Positions 36,010 to 44,494 of a stretch of 64,000 nucleotides of DNA are shown here, one piece after another (the first letter of the stretch is position 1; each line of letters opens with the position of its first letter). The notes below the pieces were generated by a model. It saw nothing but the letters and a program-made list of their open reading frames with translations. It did no database searches and was not told where the DNA came from. Origin of the DNA: Streptomyces sp. NRRL S-31 (GTDB lineage: Bacteria > Actinomycetota > Actinomycetes > Streptomycetales > Streptomycetaceae). The stretch covers positions 196,227 through 260,226 of the forward strand of contig NZ_JOCB01000003.1 of the NCBI RefSeq assembly GCF_000718775.1, read 5' to 3'. The translations under genes were made by a program, and so were the position numbers.

Positions 36010-36042
36010 CCGGTGACGAACGCGCCGCCGGAGCATGCCGCC

Positions 36043-37179
36043 ATGAAGATTCTCTTTGTGGCGGGTGGCACCTCCGGTGTCATCTTCTCGCTGGTGCCGC
36101 TGGCGCAGGCGGCCCGGAACGCCGGTCACGAGGTCGTGATGGCGGCGCCGGACGACTGCATGGACGTCGTCAACGGCGCGGGCGTGCCCGGCTACCCGGT
36201 CACCGGCAAGACGATGAAGGACTTCCTGTACGACCGGCGGGGCGTGCTCCAGACGATCCCCGAGGACCTGCACGAGCGGTACCTGTTCAACGGGCGCTGC
36301 TTCGGGCGGTACGCGGCGGCCTGCGTGGACGGGCTGACCTCGCTGATCGACCGCTGGCACCCGGACCTGGTGGTGGGCGGGGTGCTGGCGTTCGCCGGCC
36401 CGCTGGCCGCCGCGTACGCCTCGGTGCCGTACGTCAAGCACGCGGTCGACATGGGGGAGCCGCGGACCATCGACCTGGCGGCGGCGGCCGAGCTGGGTCC
36501 GGAGCTGGAGGCGCTGGGGCTGTACGAGATGCCCGGCGCCGACCTGTTCGTCGACACCTGTCCGCCGTCGCTGCGGCCGGCGGACGCGCCGCCCGCGCAG
36601 TCGATGCGCTACGTGCCCTACACGGCGCAGCGCCCGCTCAAGCCGTGGATGTTCACGCGCGGGGAGCGGCCCCGGGTGCTGGTGAGCGCGGGCAGCCGGG
36701 TGACGAAGGACTCGGACTTCGAGATCCTCACCGGGCTGGTCGCCAAGGTGGCCGCGCTGGACGTGGAGCTGCTGGTGGCGGCACCGGAGGCGGTCGCGGT
36801 GGAGCTGGGCCCGCTGCCGGACAACGTCCGGGCCGGGTGGATCCCGCTGGACGTGGTGGCCCGGACCTGCGACCTGACGGTCAGCCACGCCGGGGGCAAC
36901 ACGGTGCTCGGCAGCATGGCGGCCGGTGTGCCGCAGGTGCTCATCCCGTACCTGCCGTACGTGGTGGGCTACACCGAGCGGCTGAGCGCCTACGGCGCGG
37001 CGAGGATGGTCGACCCGGCGGAGGACTCGCCGGAGAACATCGCCGAGGCCTGCCGCGAGGTGCTGGAGGACGCGTCCTACCGGGACCGGGCCCGGACGGT
37101 GTCGGCCGAGATGGCCCGGCTGCCGCTGCCCGCGCAGGTGGTGGGGGCGCTGGAGGACCTGGTGGCCCGCACCGGCTGA
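36043..37179 (+). CDS. GT1-family glycosyltransferase
   Basis: A 378-residue GT-B enzyme of the macrolide/aromatic polyketide type. N-terminal [33 protein letters not shown]-terminal nucleotide-sugar site [43 protein letters not shown] (the HGG-like SHAGGNTV motif). It would attach the dTDP-deoxysugar made by the 56-61 kb genes to the aromatic core, as O- or C-glycoside. ATG 36043 with GGAG nearby; transcribed away from KS-alpha. It is the only unmistakable GT1 in the window. Confidence 0.9.
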   Translation: MKILFVAGGTSGVIFSLVPLAQAARNAGHEVVMAAPDDCMDVVNGAGVPGYPVTGKTMKDFLYDRRGVLQTIPEDLHERYLFNGRCFGRYAAACVDGLTSLIDRWHPDLVVGGVLAFAGPLAAAYASVPYVKHAVDMGEPRTIDLAAAAELGPELEALGLYEMPGADLFVDTCPPSLRPADAPPAQSMRYVPYTAQRPLKPWMFTRGERPRVLVSAGSRVTKDSDFEILTGLVAKVAALDVELLVAAPEAVAVELGPLPDNVRAGWIPLDVVARTCDLTVSHAGGNTVLGSMAAGVPQVLIPYLPYVVGYTERLSAYGAARMVDPAEDSPENIAEACREVLEDASYRDRARTVSAEMARLPLPAQVVGALEDLVARTG

Positions 37180-37180
37180 A

Positions 37181-37222
37181 CGGCCGGCCCCGGCCGGGCC
37201 GCGAGGGCCGGCCGGGGCCGGG
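37181..37222. terminator. hairpin between convergent glycosyltransferase genes
   Basis: CCGGCCCCGGCC and GGCCGGGGCCGG arms form a very GC-rich stem directly after the GT1 stop and before the stop of the opposing gene; likely bidirectional. Confidence 0.6.
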
Positions 37223-37234
37223 GCACCGGCGTGG

Positions 37235-38509
37235 TCAGGGGGTGAGGCCGAGCCGGCCGGCCGCCTCGGCGAAGGTGTGGGCCGTGGCGGGCAGGGCGGT
37301 CACGGCGTCCCGGTACGCGGCCCGGGCGGCGGCCAGCCGGTCGCGTTCCGCGTCGTCGTACAGGACGCGTTCGAGGCCGTCGACGAGGGTGTGCTCGTCC
37401 AGCAGCTCCGCGCGCAGCACGGTGTCCGTGAACGGGTTGGCGTCCAGCAGCGGGCGCAGTACCTCGTTCCAGCGCAGCGGCCACATGTGGAAGTCGGGCA
37501 GCGGCTCCGGATGGTCCGCGAGCCACCGCCGTACCGGGGCGGTGAGGCCGCCGGGCAGGGCGCCGGCCAGCCGTTCGACGTCCTCGGGGCCGTCGACGCG
37601 GTGGTTGTTGACGGCGAGCAGTCCGGGTACGTCGGCGAACACCGCGCGGTCCAGCGCGTAGCTCGGCAGGTGGAAGGAGAAGACCCCGTCGCACGAGCCG
37701 AGCAGCCGGTGGTACCCGTCGGCGGTGTACTCCGGGCGGTGGTGCAGCCGCTCCGCGGGCAGCGCCTCGGCGAAACCGTCGAAGAGGGGGCCGGCCAGCA
37801 GGAAGTGCGTGTCCCGGGGCAGCCGGGCCAGCCGGCCGCCGAGCAGGCGGGGCAGCCGGTCGGCGAGCAGCCGGGTCGGCGGCGCGGCGTGCTCCTGCAT
37901 CAGCCGCTGCCAGGGCAGGGTGGGCACCAGGAGCAGCCGGGCCCCGTCCGGCACCCCGAGCGCCCGCCGGGTGGCGCGGCGGGCCCGCGTGGTGAGCGGC
38001 GCGGTGGTGCGGGTGAGGCGGTACGGCAGCCCCCGGCCGGAGTCGGTCACCCGTGGGCGGTTCATCGGGACCGGCAGCAGCTGCACCGGCATCCGCAGCA
38101 GGTTGTCGTCGACCTCCATCGTGGTGCCGAGGATCTCCACCCGCCGGCTGGTGCTCTCCAGGTCGTACAGGTCCAGCGGGATGACGGGCAGCCCGAGGTC
38201 CTCCACGAACCAGGGGTCGGTGCGGTAGCCGACCTTGAAGGTCATCCAGTGCGCGAGGTAGTCGACCAGGACGACGGCGTCCGCCCGGAACTCCTTGACG
38301 ATCCGGTGCACCACCTCGCGCACGCCCGCGCCTAGTTCCGGTTCCACCAGGGTGTGCGGGAGCCCCGCGGCGCGCAGTTGGCCGGCGTTGTAGGGGTTGA
38401 CGACGAAGTGGCTCTCGACACCGGCGTCGGTGAGCTGTTCGGCGAGGTCGAGGCCGATGGTGACCTCGTGCAGGGTCTTGGCGAGGGCGGCGAGGAAGAC
38501 GAGGCGCAT
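37235..38509 (-). CDS. glycosyltransferase-like protein (possibly DUF6365 type)
   Basis: A 424-residue protein starting MRLVFLAALAKTLHEVTIGLDLAEQL at 38509. It suggests a GT-B-like N-terminal Rossmann half (VESHFVVNPYNAGQLRAAGLPH, ADAVVLVDYLAHW) and a second half with LLLVPTLPWQRLMQEHA and a YHRLLGSCDGVFSFHLPS stretch where GT-B enzymes bind nucleotide sugar. The HGG loop of GT1 enzymes is absent. I recall proteins like this annotated only as DUF6365 beside DegT aminotransferases, so glycosyl transfer is unproven. Its ATG overlaps the aminotransferase stop by 1 nt, which ties the two functionally. Confidence 0.6.
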   Translation of the reverse strand: MRLVFLAALAKTLHEVTIGLDLAEQLTDAGVESHFVVNPYNAGQLRAAGLPHTLVEPELGAGVREVVHRIVKEFRADAVVLVDYLAHWMTFKVGYRTDPWFVEDLGLPVIPLDLYDLESTSRRVEILGTTMEVDDNLLRMPVQLLPVPMNRPRVTDSGRGLPYRLTRTTAPLTTRARRATRRALGVPDGARLLLVPTLPWQRLMQEHAAPPTRLLADRLPRLLGGRLARLPRDTHFLLAGPLFDGFAEALPAERLHHRPEYTADGYHRLLGSCDGVFSFHLPSYALDRAVFADVPGLLAVNNHRVDGPEDVERLAGALPGGLTAPVRRWLADHPEPLPDFHMWPLRWNEVLRPLLDANPFTDTVLRAELLDEHTLVDGLERVLYDDAERDRLAAARAAYRDAVTALPATAHTFAEAAGRLGLTP

Positions 38510-39657
38510 CACGGCTCCTGACGGCGGGCCGCGACGGCCTTGCGCAGGGTCGCGGCGACGGTGCGGACGTCGTCGTCGGTGAGGCCCGGGTGCAGCGGCA
38601 GGCACAGGGTGCGGGCGGCGGCGTGGTCGGAGGCGGGCAGCGGCGCCTGGTCGGCGGAGCGGTAGGCGGGGACCTTGTGCAGGGGGGCGTAGCGGAAGGT
38701 GGTGTAGATGTCGGCGGCGAGCAGCTCGCTCGCGATGTCGTCGCGGATCCCGTCCGCGAACTGCACCCAGTAGAAGTAGTGCGTCGACTCGTGCCCGGCC
38801 GGTGGCGGCGGCGGGGTCAGCACGCCCTCGGCGCCCGCGAGTTCCCGGTCGTACAGCTCGACGATCGCGCGGCGGCGGGCGGTGAACTCGGGCAGCCGGC
38901 CCAGCTGGACGCGGCCGATCGCCGCCGTCAGGTCGTTGCCGATGACCCGCCGGCCGACCTCCGGCACCTCCAGTTCCCACCAGCGGTGCGAGACCCGGGC
39001 GTGGCCGAAGCCGCTGGACTGCGCCAGGCCGTGGTAGGCGAGCCGGCGGGCCCGCGCGGCCCGTTCGGGGTCGCGGACCCAGAGCATGCCGCCGTCGCCG
39101 GTGACCAGGACCTTCATGGCGTCGAAGCTCCACATGGCGAGGTCGCCGAAGGTGCCCACGGCCCGGCCGTCGACGCGGGAGTCCACCGAGCAGGCCGCGT
39201 CCTCCACCAGCGGCACGCCCCGGTCGCGGCAGAGGGCGGCGATCGCCTCGATGTCGCCCGGGTAGCCGCCGTAGTGCAGGACGATCACGGCCTTGGTGCG
39301 CGCGGTGAGCGCGGCCTCGATGTGCCGGGCGGTGGGGTTGAGGGTGCGCGGGTCGACGTCGCAGAAGACCGGGCGGGCGCCGGCGGCGACGATGGCGTTG
39401 GCGGCGGCGAGGAAGCTGAGCGAGGGCAGGACGACCTCGTCGCCCTCCGCCAGGTCCAGGCACTCCAGGGCCAGGAAGAGCCCGGCGGTGCCGGAGTTGA
39501 GGAAGATCGTGTGGGCGGGGTCCACGCCGAGGTGCGTGGCGAACTCGGTCTCGAACGCCTTGGTGCGCGGGCCGTGTCCGAGCCACCGGTCGGCGAACAC
39601 CTCCGCGACGGCGGCGAGTTCGAGCTCGCCGGTCTGCGGCTGGAAGAGATGAATCAC
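38509..39657 (-). CDS. DegT/DnrJ/EryC1/StrS aminotransferase
   Basis: A 382-residue PLP enzyme. The internal aldimine Lys182 is in MWSFDAMKVLVTGDGGM; NSGTAGLFLALECLDL, VVLPSLSFLAAANAIVAAGA, VEDAACSVDSRVDGR and YFYWVQF are family landmarks. It transfers an amino group from glutamate to a ketosugar. With the 3-dehydratase at 58.8 kb a 4-amino-2,3,4,6-tetradeoxy sugar is one possibility, but the target could also be another keto substrate tied to the coupled DUF6365-like gene. GTG start at 39657 after GAGGGG. A candidate SARP site lies upstream. Confidence 0.88.
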   Translation of the reverse strand: MIHLFQPQTGELELAAVAEVFADRWLGHGPRTKAFETEFATHLGVDPAHTIFLNSGTAGLFLALECLDLAEGDEVVLPSLSFLAAANAIVAAGARPVFCDVDPRTLNPTARHIEAALTARTKAVIVLHYGGYPGDIEAIAALCRDRGVPLVEDAACSVDSRVDGRAVGTFGDLAMWSFDAMKVLVTGDGGMLWVRDPERAARARRLAYHGLAQSSGFGHARVSHRWWELEVPEVGRRVIGNDLTAAIGRVQLGRLPEFTARRRAIVELYDRELAGAEGVLTPPPPPAGHESTHYFYWVQFADGIRDDIASELLAADIYTTFRYAPLHKVPAYRSADQAPLPASDHAAARTLCLPLHPGLTDDDVRTVAATLRKAVAARRQEP

Positions 39658-39716
39658 GGTGGTCCCCTCTGCTGCGGACGGATGCCCGCATGGTTGGCAG
39701 CCGGCCTCGACACGGG

Positions 39717-39731
39717 TTCGAGAGCCGATGG
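39717..39731. promoter_or_regulatory. candidate SARP site in the aminotransferase-methyltransferase divergent promoter
   Basis: TCGACACGGGTTCGAG has TCGA cores at 39717 and 39728, 11 bp apart, 60 bp from the aminotransferase start and 110 bp from the methyltransferase start. Confidence 0.5.
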
Positions 39732-39839
39732 AGCGGCCCGCGGGGCGGCGGGCCCGGCTGGAGGAAGTCCCGAGCGGCCTTCGAGAGGAGCTGTCCAGCG
39801 TGGGGGTGACGGATTGTCGTTGGAATGAGGTGCCGGCAG

Positions 39840-40670
39840 ATGACCACGTACGAATCCAAGACGGCCGACGAGGTGGGCGAGTACTTCGACGACCGCAGCT
39901 GGCTGTTCGGGCTGAACGGCTTCAATCTGCACATCGGGTACTTCGACGACGCGCACCCGGGCACCGACCCGAAGGAGCGGCACACCGAGGTGATGATCGA
40001 GGCGGCCGGACTGGGCGAGGGCTCCCGGCTGCTCGACGTCGGCTGCGGCTTCGGCCGGCCGGCCATCGCCGCCGCCAAGGCCACCGGGGCGCACGTCGTC
40101 GGCATCAACGTCAGCGCCGAACAGGTCCGCCAGGGCCGGGCGCTCGCGGCCGAGGCGGGGGTGGCGGACCTGGTCGCCTTCGAGCAGGCGGACGGGATGG
40201 CGCTGCCCTACCCGGACGCCTCGTTCGACGCGGTCTGGGCCTCCGAGGCAATCATGTACATGTCCGACCGGCCGAAGGCGCTGCGCGAGATCGAGCGCGT
40301 CCTCGTCCCCGGCGGCCGGTTCGTGCTCTCGGACTACGCCGAGCGCGGCGAGCTGTCGGCCGAGGAGCGCGTCGCCCTGAAGGAGGGCTTCACCGTCGAG
40401 GCGCTGCCCACCATCGAGGGCTACCGCGCGCTGCTCACGGACGCCGGTCTCGAGGTCACCCGGTTCGAGGACGCCACCGCCCACCTGCACCGGTCCGCCG
40501 CCCGCATCCCCGAGGTGCTGGACGAGAAGTACGCCTACATCGCCGAGCGCGGCGGCAAGGAGTTCGCCGACGAGTTCAAGGCGATGCTCTCCAAGGTCGG
40601 CATGCTGGAGGGCCGGGTCCTCGGCTACGTGATCGCGGTCGGCCGCAAGACCGGGGAGCGCCGGGGGTGA
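39840..40670 (+). CDS. class I SAM-dependent methyltransferase
   Basis: A 276-residue methyltransferase. SAM motif I is LLDVGCGFGRPAIAAAK, followed by VVGINVSAEQV, motif II-like SFDAVWASEAIMYM and RVLVPGGRFVLSDYAE. It resembles the sterol/tocopherol-like small-molecule methyltransferases of secondary metabolism. It may act on the sugar (O- or N-) or on the polyketide; the sequence does not decide. ATG at 39840. The stop overlaps the next gene's GTG (GTGA), so it starts a three-gene operon with the acyltransferase and an SDR. Confidence 0.88.
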   Translation: MTTYESKTADEVGEYFDDRSWLFGLNGFNLHIGYFDDAHPGTDPKERHTEVMIEAAGLGEGSRLLDVGCGFGRPAIAAAKATGAHVVGINVSAEQVRQGRALAAEAGVADLVAFEQADGMALPYPDASFDAVWASEAIMYMSDRPKALREIERVLVPGGRFVLSDYAERGELSAEERVALKEGFTVEALPTIEGYRALLTDAGLEVTRFEDATAHLHRSAARIPEVLDEKYAYIAERGGKEFADEFKAMLSKVGMLEGRVLGYVIAVGRKTGERRG

Positions 40671-41857
40671 GCGCCGACCGCACCGCGAGACGGCCGGGCG
40701 CCGCCGCGGCGCACCCCCGGCTGCCGACCCTGACCGGGATGCGGTTCGTGGCCTCGCTGATGGTGTTCGTCTGCCACGCCTTCACCTACGGCATCTTCCG
40801 GGACAAGGGCCTGGAGGCGGACCTCGTCACCTACGTCGCCAAACTCGGCTTCGTCGGGGTCGGCTTCTTCTTCCTGCTCAGCGGATTCGTGCTGACCTGG
40901 TCCGCCCGGGAGGAGGACGGCCCGGGGAGCTTCTACCGGCGCCGGCTGGTGAAGATCTTCCCCAACCACCTGGTGACCTGGGCGCTGGGCCTGCTGTTCA
41001 TGGTCTGGCTCGGCGGGGTCGCGGCCACCGTGCGCAACACCGTGCCCTCGCTCCTCCTGGTCCAGGCGTGGTTCCCGGTCGAGGACGTCTTCTTCGGCAC
41101 CAACGGGCCCTCCTGGTCGCTCGCCGCCGAGCTGCTGTTCTACCTGTCCTTCCCGCTGCTGGTGCGCTGGGTGCGGGCGGTCCCCGGCCGCCTGCTGTGG
41201 CCGCTCGCCGGGCTGCTCACGGCGGGCACGGTGGCGGTGGCGCTCGCCTCCCGGCTGCTGCCCACTGACCCGGACATGCCGTACTACCCGATCTCCTGGT
41301 ACCAGTACTGGTTCGTCTACTGCCTGCCGGTCACCCGGCTGCTGGAGTTCGCCCTCGGCATCGTGCTGGCCCGGATCGTGCTCAGCGGCCGCTGGATCCG
41401 GCTCGGCCTCGGCCCCGCCCTGCTCACGCTGGTCCCGGGGTACGCGCTCACCGTGTGGCTGCCCGACGCGTACGGCATCGTCGCCCCGACCGTCGTACCG
41501 CTGGCGCTGATCGTGGCCGCGGGCGCGGCGGCCGACGTCGAGGGGCGCCCCTCGCCCTTCCGCGGCCGGATCGCGGTCCGGCTGGGCGAACTGTCCTTCG
41601 CCTTCTACATGGTGCACATGCTGGTCATGTGGTACGGGCCGATGGGCCGGGTGCCCGGGCGCACCTGGGACACGCTGCCCGCGATCGGGGTGATCGCCGG
41701 GGACTTCGCGCTCACGCTGGTCGCGGCCTGGGTGCTCTACCGCCTGGTCGAGATGCCGGCCGTGCGCCGGTGGTCCGGTGCCCGCACCCGGGGCACGCCC
41801 GCACGTCCTGCCGCACCGGGGTCCGGCACCCCGGCCGGCGCCGCCGAGGTGAGGTGA
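40667..41857 (+). CDS. membrane acyltransferase (acyltransferase 3 family)
   Basis: A 396-residue polytopic protein with about ten hydrophobic helices. Family hallmarks: LTGMRFVASLMVFVCHAFTY with the catalytic His, FFFLLSGFVLTWSAR, YRRRLVKIFPNH, and NGPSWSLAAELLFYLSFPLL. These integral membrane enzymes O-acylate sugars or other small hydroxylated molecules, so acylation of the glycosylated polyketide, perhaps coupled to export, is likely. Its GTG overlaps the methyltransferase stop; the next SDR starts 4 bp after its stop. Confidence 0.88.
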   Translation: MSADRTARRPGAAAAHPRLPTLTGMRFVASLMVFVCHAFTYGIFRDKGLEADLVTYVAKLGFVGVGFFFLLSGFVLTWSAREEDGPGSFYRRRLVKIFPNHLVTWALGLLFMVWLGGVAATVRNTVPSLLLVQAWFPVEDVFFGTNGPSWSLAAELLFYLSFPLLVRWVRAVPGRLLWPLAGLLTAGTVAVALASRLLPTDPDMPYYPISWYQYWFVYCLPVTRLLEFALGIVLARIVLSGRWIRLGLGPALLTLVPGYALTVWLPDAYGIVAPTVVPLALIVAAGAAADVEGRPSPFRGRIAVRLGELSFAFYMVHMLVMWYGPMGRVPGRTWDTLPAIGVIAGDFALTLVAAWVLYRLVEMPAVRRWSGARTRGTPARPAAPGSGTPAGAAEVR

Positions 41858-41861
41858 CGCG

Positions 41862-42650
41862 ATGGATCTGGGACTTCAGGGACGCACCGTGCTGGTCACC
41901 GGTGCCTCCGGCGGCATGGGGCGGGAGATCGCCACCGTGTTCGGCGCGGAGGGCGCCGACGTGGTGGTCGGCTACCGCTCCCGGCCCGAGGACGCGGCGG
42001 AGACCGCCGCACGGGTCGGGAAGGCCGGGGGCCGCGCCCTGACCGCCGGCTACGGCCTGGGCGACCCGGGCACCGCCCGGTCGCTGGTGCGGGCCGCGCT
42101 GGACTGGACCGGCCGGATCGACGTGCTGGTCAACAACGCCTTCCGGCCGTTCGGATTCCGGCCGCCCGGCGACCGGTTCGAGGACGTCGGCGACGACTGG
42201 CAGGGCAAGCTGCGCGACAACGTCGAGGGGGTCGTCGAGCTGACCCGGCTGGTCGCCCCGGCGATGCGCGAGCGCGGCTGGGGCCGGATCGTGCACCTGT
42301 CGTCCAGCATGGTCACCGAAGGGGTGCTGGAGACCGACGCCGGGCCGATCGGCTCCGAGTACTACGCGGCGGCCAAGGCGGCGCTGCACGGCTTCTCCCG
42401 CAGCACGGCCTTCAGCCTGGGACGGGACGGCGACATCCTGACCAACGTGGTGGTCCCCGGTCTGACCCGGACGTTCCGCAACGAGGAGCGGATGGCGAAC
42501 AGTTTCGGCGTCGCCGAGCGCTACGCCGCGCGGGCCCCGCTGGGCCGTCTGCCGGACGCGACCGAGGTGGCCAGGGTGGTGGTCTTCCTGGCCTCCGCCG
42601 CGAACACCGCCGTCACCGGGCAGAGCGTCACCGTCGGCGCCGGCGCGTAA
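41862..42650 (+). CDS. short-chain dehydrogenase/reductase
   Basis: A 262-residue classical SDR: VLVTGASGGMGREIATVF (TGxxxGxG), NNAF in place of the usual NNAG, LSSSMVTEGVL, and YYAAAKAALHGF with the catalytic Tyr-x3-Lys. It would reduce or oxidise a keto/hydroxy group of the polyketide or a sugar intermediate. Last gene of the operon starting at 39840; a strong terminator follows. Confidence 0.85.
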   Translation: MDLGLQGRTVLVTGASGGMGREIATVFGAEGADVVVGYRSRPEDAAETAARVGKAGGRALTAGYGLGDPGTARSLVRAALDWTGRIDVLVNNAFRPFGFRPPGDRFEDVGDDWQGKLRDNVEGVVELTRLVAPAMRERGWGRIVHLSSSMVTEGVLETDAGPIGSEYYAAAKAALHGFSRSTAFSLGRDGDILTNVVVPGLTRTFRNEERMANSFGVAERYAARAPLGRLPDATEVARVVVFLASAANTAVTGQSVTVGAGA

Positions 42651-42667
42651 GGCGGGCGCGCACACGG

Positions 42668-42707
42668 CCGAGGGCGGCCCTCCCCGCGCGGGGAGGGCCG
42701 CCCTCGG
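42668..42707. terminator. strong bidirectional terminator
   Basis: CCGAGGGCGGCCCTCCCC and its complement form an 18-bp perfect stem with a 4-nt loop between the convergent SDR genes. Confidence 0.85.
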
Positions 42708-42739
42708 CGCGTTCCCGGACCCCCGGGCGCGCGCCCGTG

Positions 42740-43477
42740 TCACCAGGACAGGCCGCCGTTGACCTCCAGCACGTGCCCGTTGACGTACGACCCGCTGTCG
42801 GCGGCGAGGTAGACGGCGGCGTCCGCCACCTCCTCGCCGAGCCCCATCCGGCCCAGCGCGATCTTCGGCCCGTACTGGGCCCACACGGCCTCGTTCGCCT
42901 TCAGCAGCTTGCCCATGCCCTCGTCGACGAAGCCGGGGGAGAGGCAGTTGACGGTGATGCCCAGCGGCGCCAGCTCCAGCGCGGCGACCCGGGTGAACAT
43001 CTCCACCGCCGCCTTGGTCGAGCAGTAGGAGGCCGCGCCTCGGGTGGGCCGGCTGCCGAGCGCGCTGGAGAGCGTGATGATCCGTCCCGCCCCGCTCTTC
43101 TCCAGGTACGGCACCGCCTCCTTCACGCAGTGGAAGAGCCCGTTGAGGTTGGTGTCCAGCACCTCGGACCAGTGCTCGAAGGACAGCCCGGTGACGGGGC
43201 CCGGCCGGCTCACGCCCGCGTTGGCCACGACGACGTCCACGCCGCCGAACCGGTCCGCCGCCGCGCCCAGCAGCGACCGTACGGATTCCGCGTCCCGCAC
43301 GTCCGCCCGGACGAACGCGGCCCGGTCCCCGAGGTGCTCCAGTGCCCGCGCCGCGCCCTCCTCGCCGCGCGCCGCCACCACCACCCGGGCCCCCTCGGCG
43401 ACGAACCCCTCGGTGATCTTCAGTCCCAGCCCCTTGGTGCCGCCGGTGACCACGGCGACCTTGTCCCTGAGTCTCAC
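42740..43477 (-). CDS. ketoreductase-like SDR
   Basis: A 245-residue SDR starting at the GTG of 43477 (VRLRDKVAVVTGG). TGGTKGLG cofactor motif, VANAGVSRPGPV, LSSALGSRPTRGAASYCSTKAAVEMF with Ser-Tyr-Lys, and the ending GSYVNGHVLEVNGGLSW. It is closer to FabG/3-oxoacyl-ACP reductases than to ActIII, so it need not be the C-9 ketoreductase. It stands alone, divergent from the secreted protein, with TCGA/TGGA half-sites in the shared promoter. Confidence 0.83.
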   Translation of the reverse strand: MRLRDKVAVVTGGTKGLGLKITEGFVAEGARVVVAARGEEGAARALEHLGDRAAFVRADVRDAESVRSLLGAAADRFGGVDVVVANAGVSRPGPVTGLSFEHWSEVLDTNLNGLFHCVKEAVPYLEKSGAGRIITLSSALGSRPTRGAASYCSTKAAVEMFTRVAALELAPLGITVNCLSPGFVDEGMGKLLKANEAVWAQYGPKIALGRMGLGEEVADAAVYLAADSGSYVNGHVLEVNGGLSW

Positions 43478-43542
43478 GTCAACCCGCTCCCTGTTCGCAC
43501 GGCCAAGTGCCGCCACGCTCCCGCCGCGCCGTCGGGGGCCTC

Positions 43543-43557
43543 TCGAAGGCCGTTGGA
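43543..43557. promoter_or_regulatory. weak SARP-type repeat between ketoreductase and secreted-protein genes
   Basis: TCGAAGGCCGTTGGAGG has TCGA and TGGA cores 11 bp apart, followed by a CTCCAG-CCGG-TCTCCAG pair with similar spacing. Weaker than the TCGA/TCGA sites elsewhere. Confidence 0.3.
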
Positions 43558-43645
43558 GGCAACGATTCTCCAGCCGGTCTCCAGGAGCGGTCCCTAGCGT
43601 CCGTCGGGCTGCCGGTGTGGCAGCCCGACCCGAGGAGAGACCTCT

Positions 43646-44266
43646 ATGAGCAGGACCATCACGCGCCGCGCCGTCGCCGTCGCGGCCCTGGGACTCGCCG
43701 GTGTCATGGCGGCGTCCAGCACCGCGGTCGCGGTGCCCGCCACCGTCCCGATGCTGTGCCGGGTGCCGGAGAACGGCCAGTGGAGCGAGTACGGCAGCAA
43801 CCGGGTGTTCGACGTCACCGCGCCCGCCACCGTCGCGGCCAGGCAGCGCTTCACGGTGACCTACGCCCAGGGCCCGTACACCCTGAACGCCACCTACCAG
43901 AAGGAGGTCCGGGACATCGCCGTGAAGATCAACCAGCCCGCCGGCGCCCGGCTGGTCGGGCTGCGGCTCACCGGCGGCAGCAACCTCGGCGACTCCAGCC
44001 GGTCCGTCGTCGCCTCCGGCGACCAGCTGACGCTGCGGGTCGGCGGGCCGTTCTACGGCGGCACCACCTTCGAACTCCCCACCGTCGAGGCCACCTACGT
44101 CGCGCCCGCCTCCGGCACGCTGGTCACCTCGGCCGGCGGCACGAGCTTCGACGACCCGGGGCTGTCGATGAAGCGCCTGGACACCACGATCAACGACTTC
44201 ACCCCCGTGCAGTGCTACCCGGACCCGGCCACGCCGGTGCGGCTGTCCAGCACCTCGGTGAGCTGA
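43646..44266 (+). CDS. secreted protein of unknown function
   Basis: A 206-residue protein with a Sec/Tat-like signal: MSRTITRRAVAVAALGLAGVMAASSTAVAVPA (twin-Arg RR, hydrophobic core, AVA cleavage near residue 30). The mature part looks beta-rich (VFDVTAPATVAARQRFTVTYAQGPYTL, VKINQPAGARLVGLRLTGGS), with single Cys residues near both ends (MLCRVPENG, PVQCYPD) that may pair. It resembles an extracellular Ig-like or adhesin-type domain. I do not recognise the family. GGAGAG precedes the ATG. Its place in the cluster could be incidental or reflect export or binding of the product. Confidence 0.65.
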   Translation: MSRTITRRAVAVAALGLAGVMAASSTAVAVPATVPMLCRVPENGQWSEYGSNRVFDVTAPATVAARQRFTVTYAQGPYTLNATYQKEVRDIAVKINQPAGARLVGLRLTGGSNLGDSSRSVVASGDQLTLRVGGPFYGGTTFELPTVEATYVAPASGTLVTSAGGTSFDDPGLSMKRLDTTINDFTPVQCYPDPATPVRLSSTSVS

Positions 44267-44404
44267 CCAGCGCACACCGTCCCGCGACGCCGGGCGGGAG
44301 GCCACCTTGCCTCCCCGCCCGGCGTCGAGCCGTTTTCGATGGTTTCTCGGCCTCTCCTCGGCCGGATCCGGCCACGGTGGAGGTGTTTCCTTCGATCGCG
44401 TTGA

Positions 44405-44422
44405 CCTCAATCGAAGTTGAGG
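44405..44422. promoter_or_regulatory. SoxR box with MerR-type promoter
   Basis: CCTCAATCGAAGTTGAGG is an 18-bp dyad matching the SoxR operator pattern (CCTCAA-N6-TTGAGG). It sits between -35 TTGACC (44401-44406) and a -10 TACGTT (44426-44431), separated by 19 bp, the over-long spacing typical of MerR-family activation. The quinone oxidoreductase starts 64 bp after the -10. Confidence 0.82.
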
Positions 44423-44494
44423 TTTTACGTTCGTTTTGCCGTCCCCGCCAGGGGGCCGAGGACACCAATTCCGTTGCTGAGAAAGGGTTTTGAC

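Noticed and set aside
35798..36042. ACP gene in the KS-alpha upstream region
   Set aside because: No frame of 75-90 codons with a DSL phosphopantetheine motif; the region is a divergent promoter.
42740..43477. ActIII-type C-9 ketoreductase
   Set aside because: It is an SDR with the right catalytic residues, but the sequence around the active site is FabG-like, so the specific role is not assigned.
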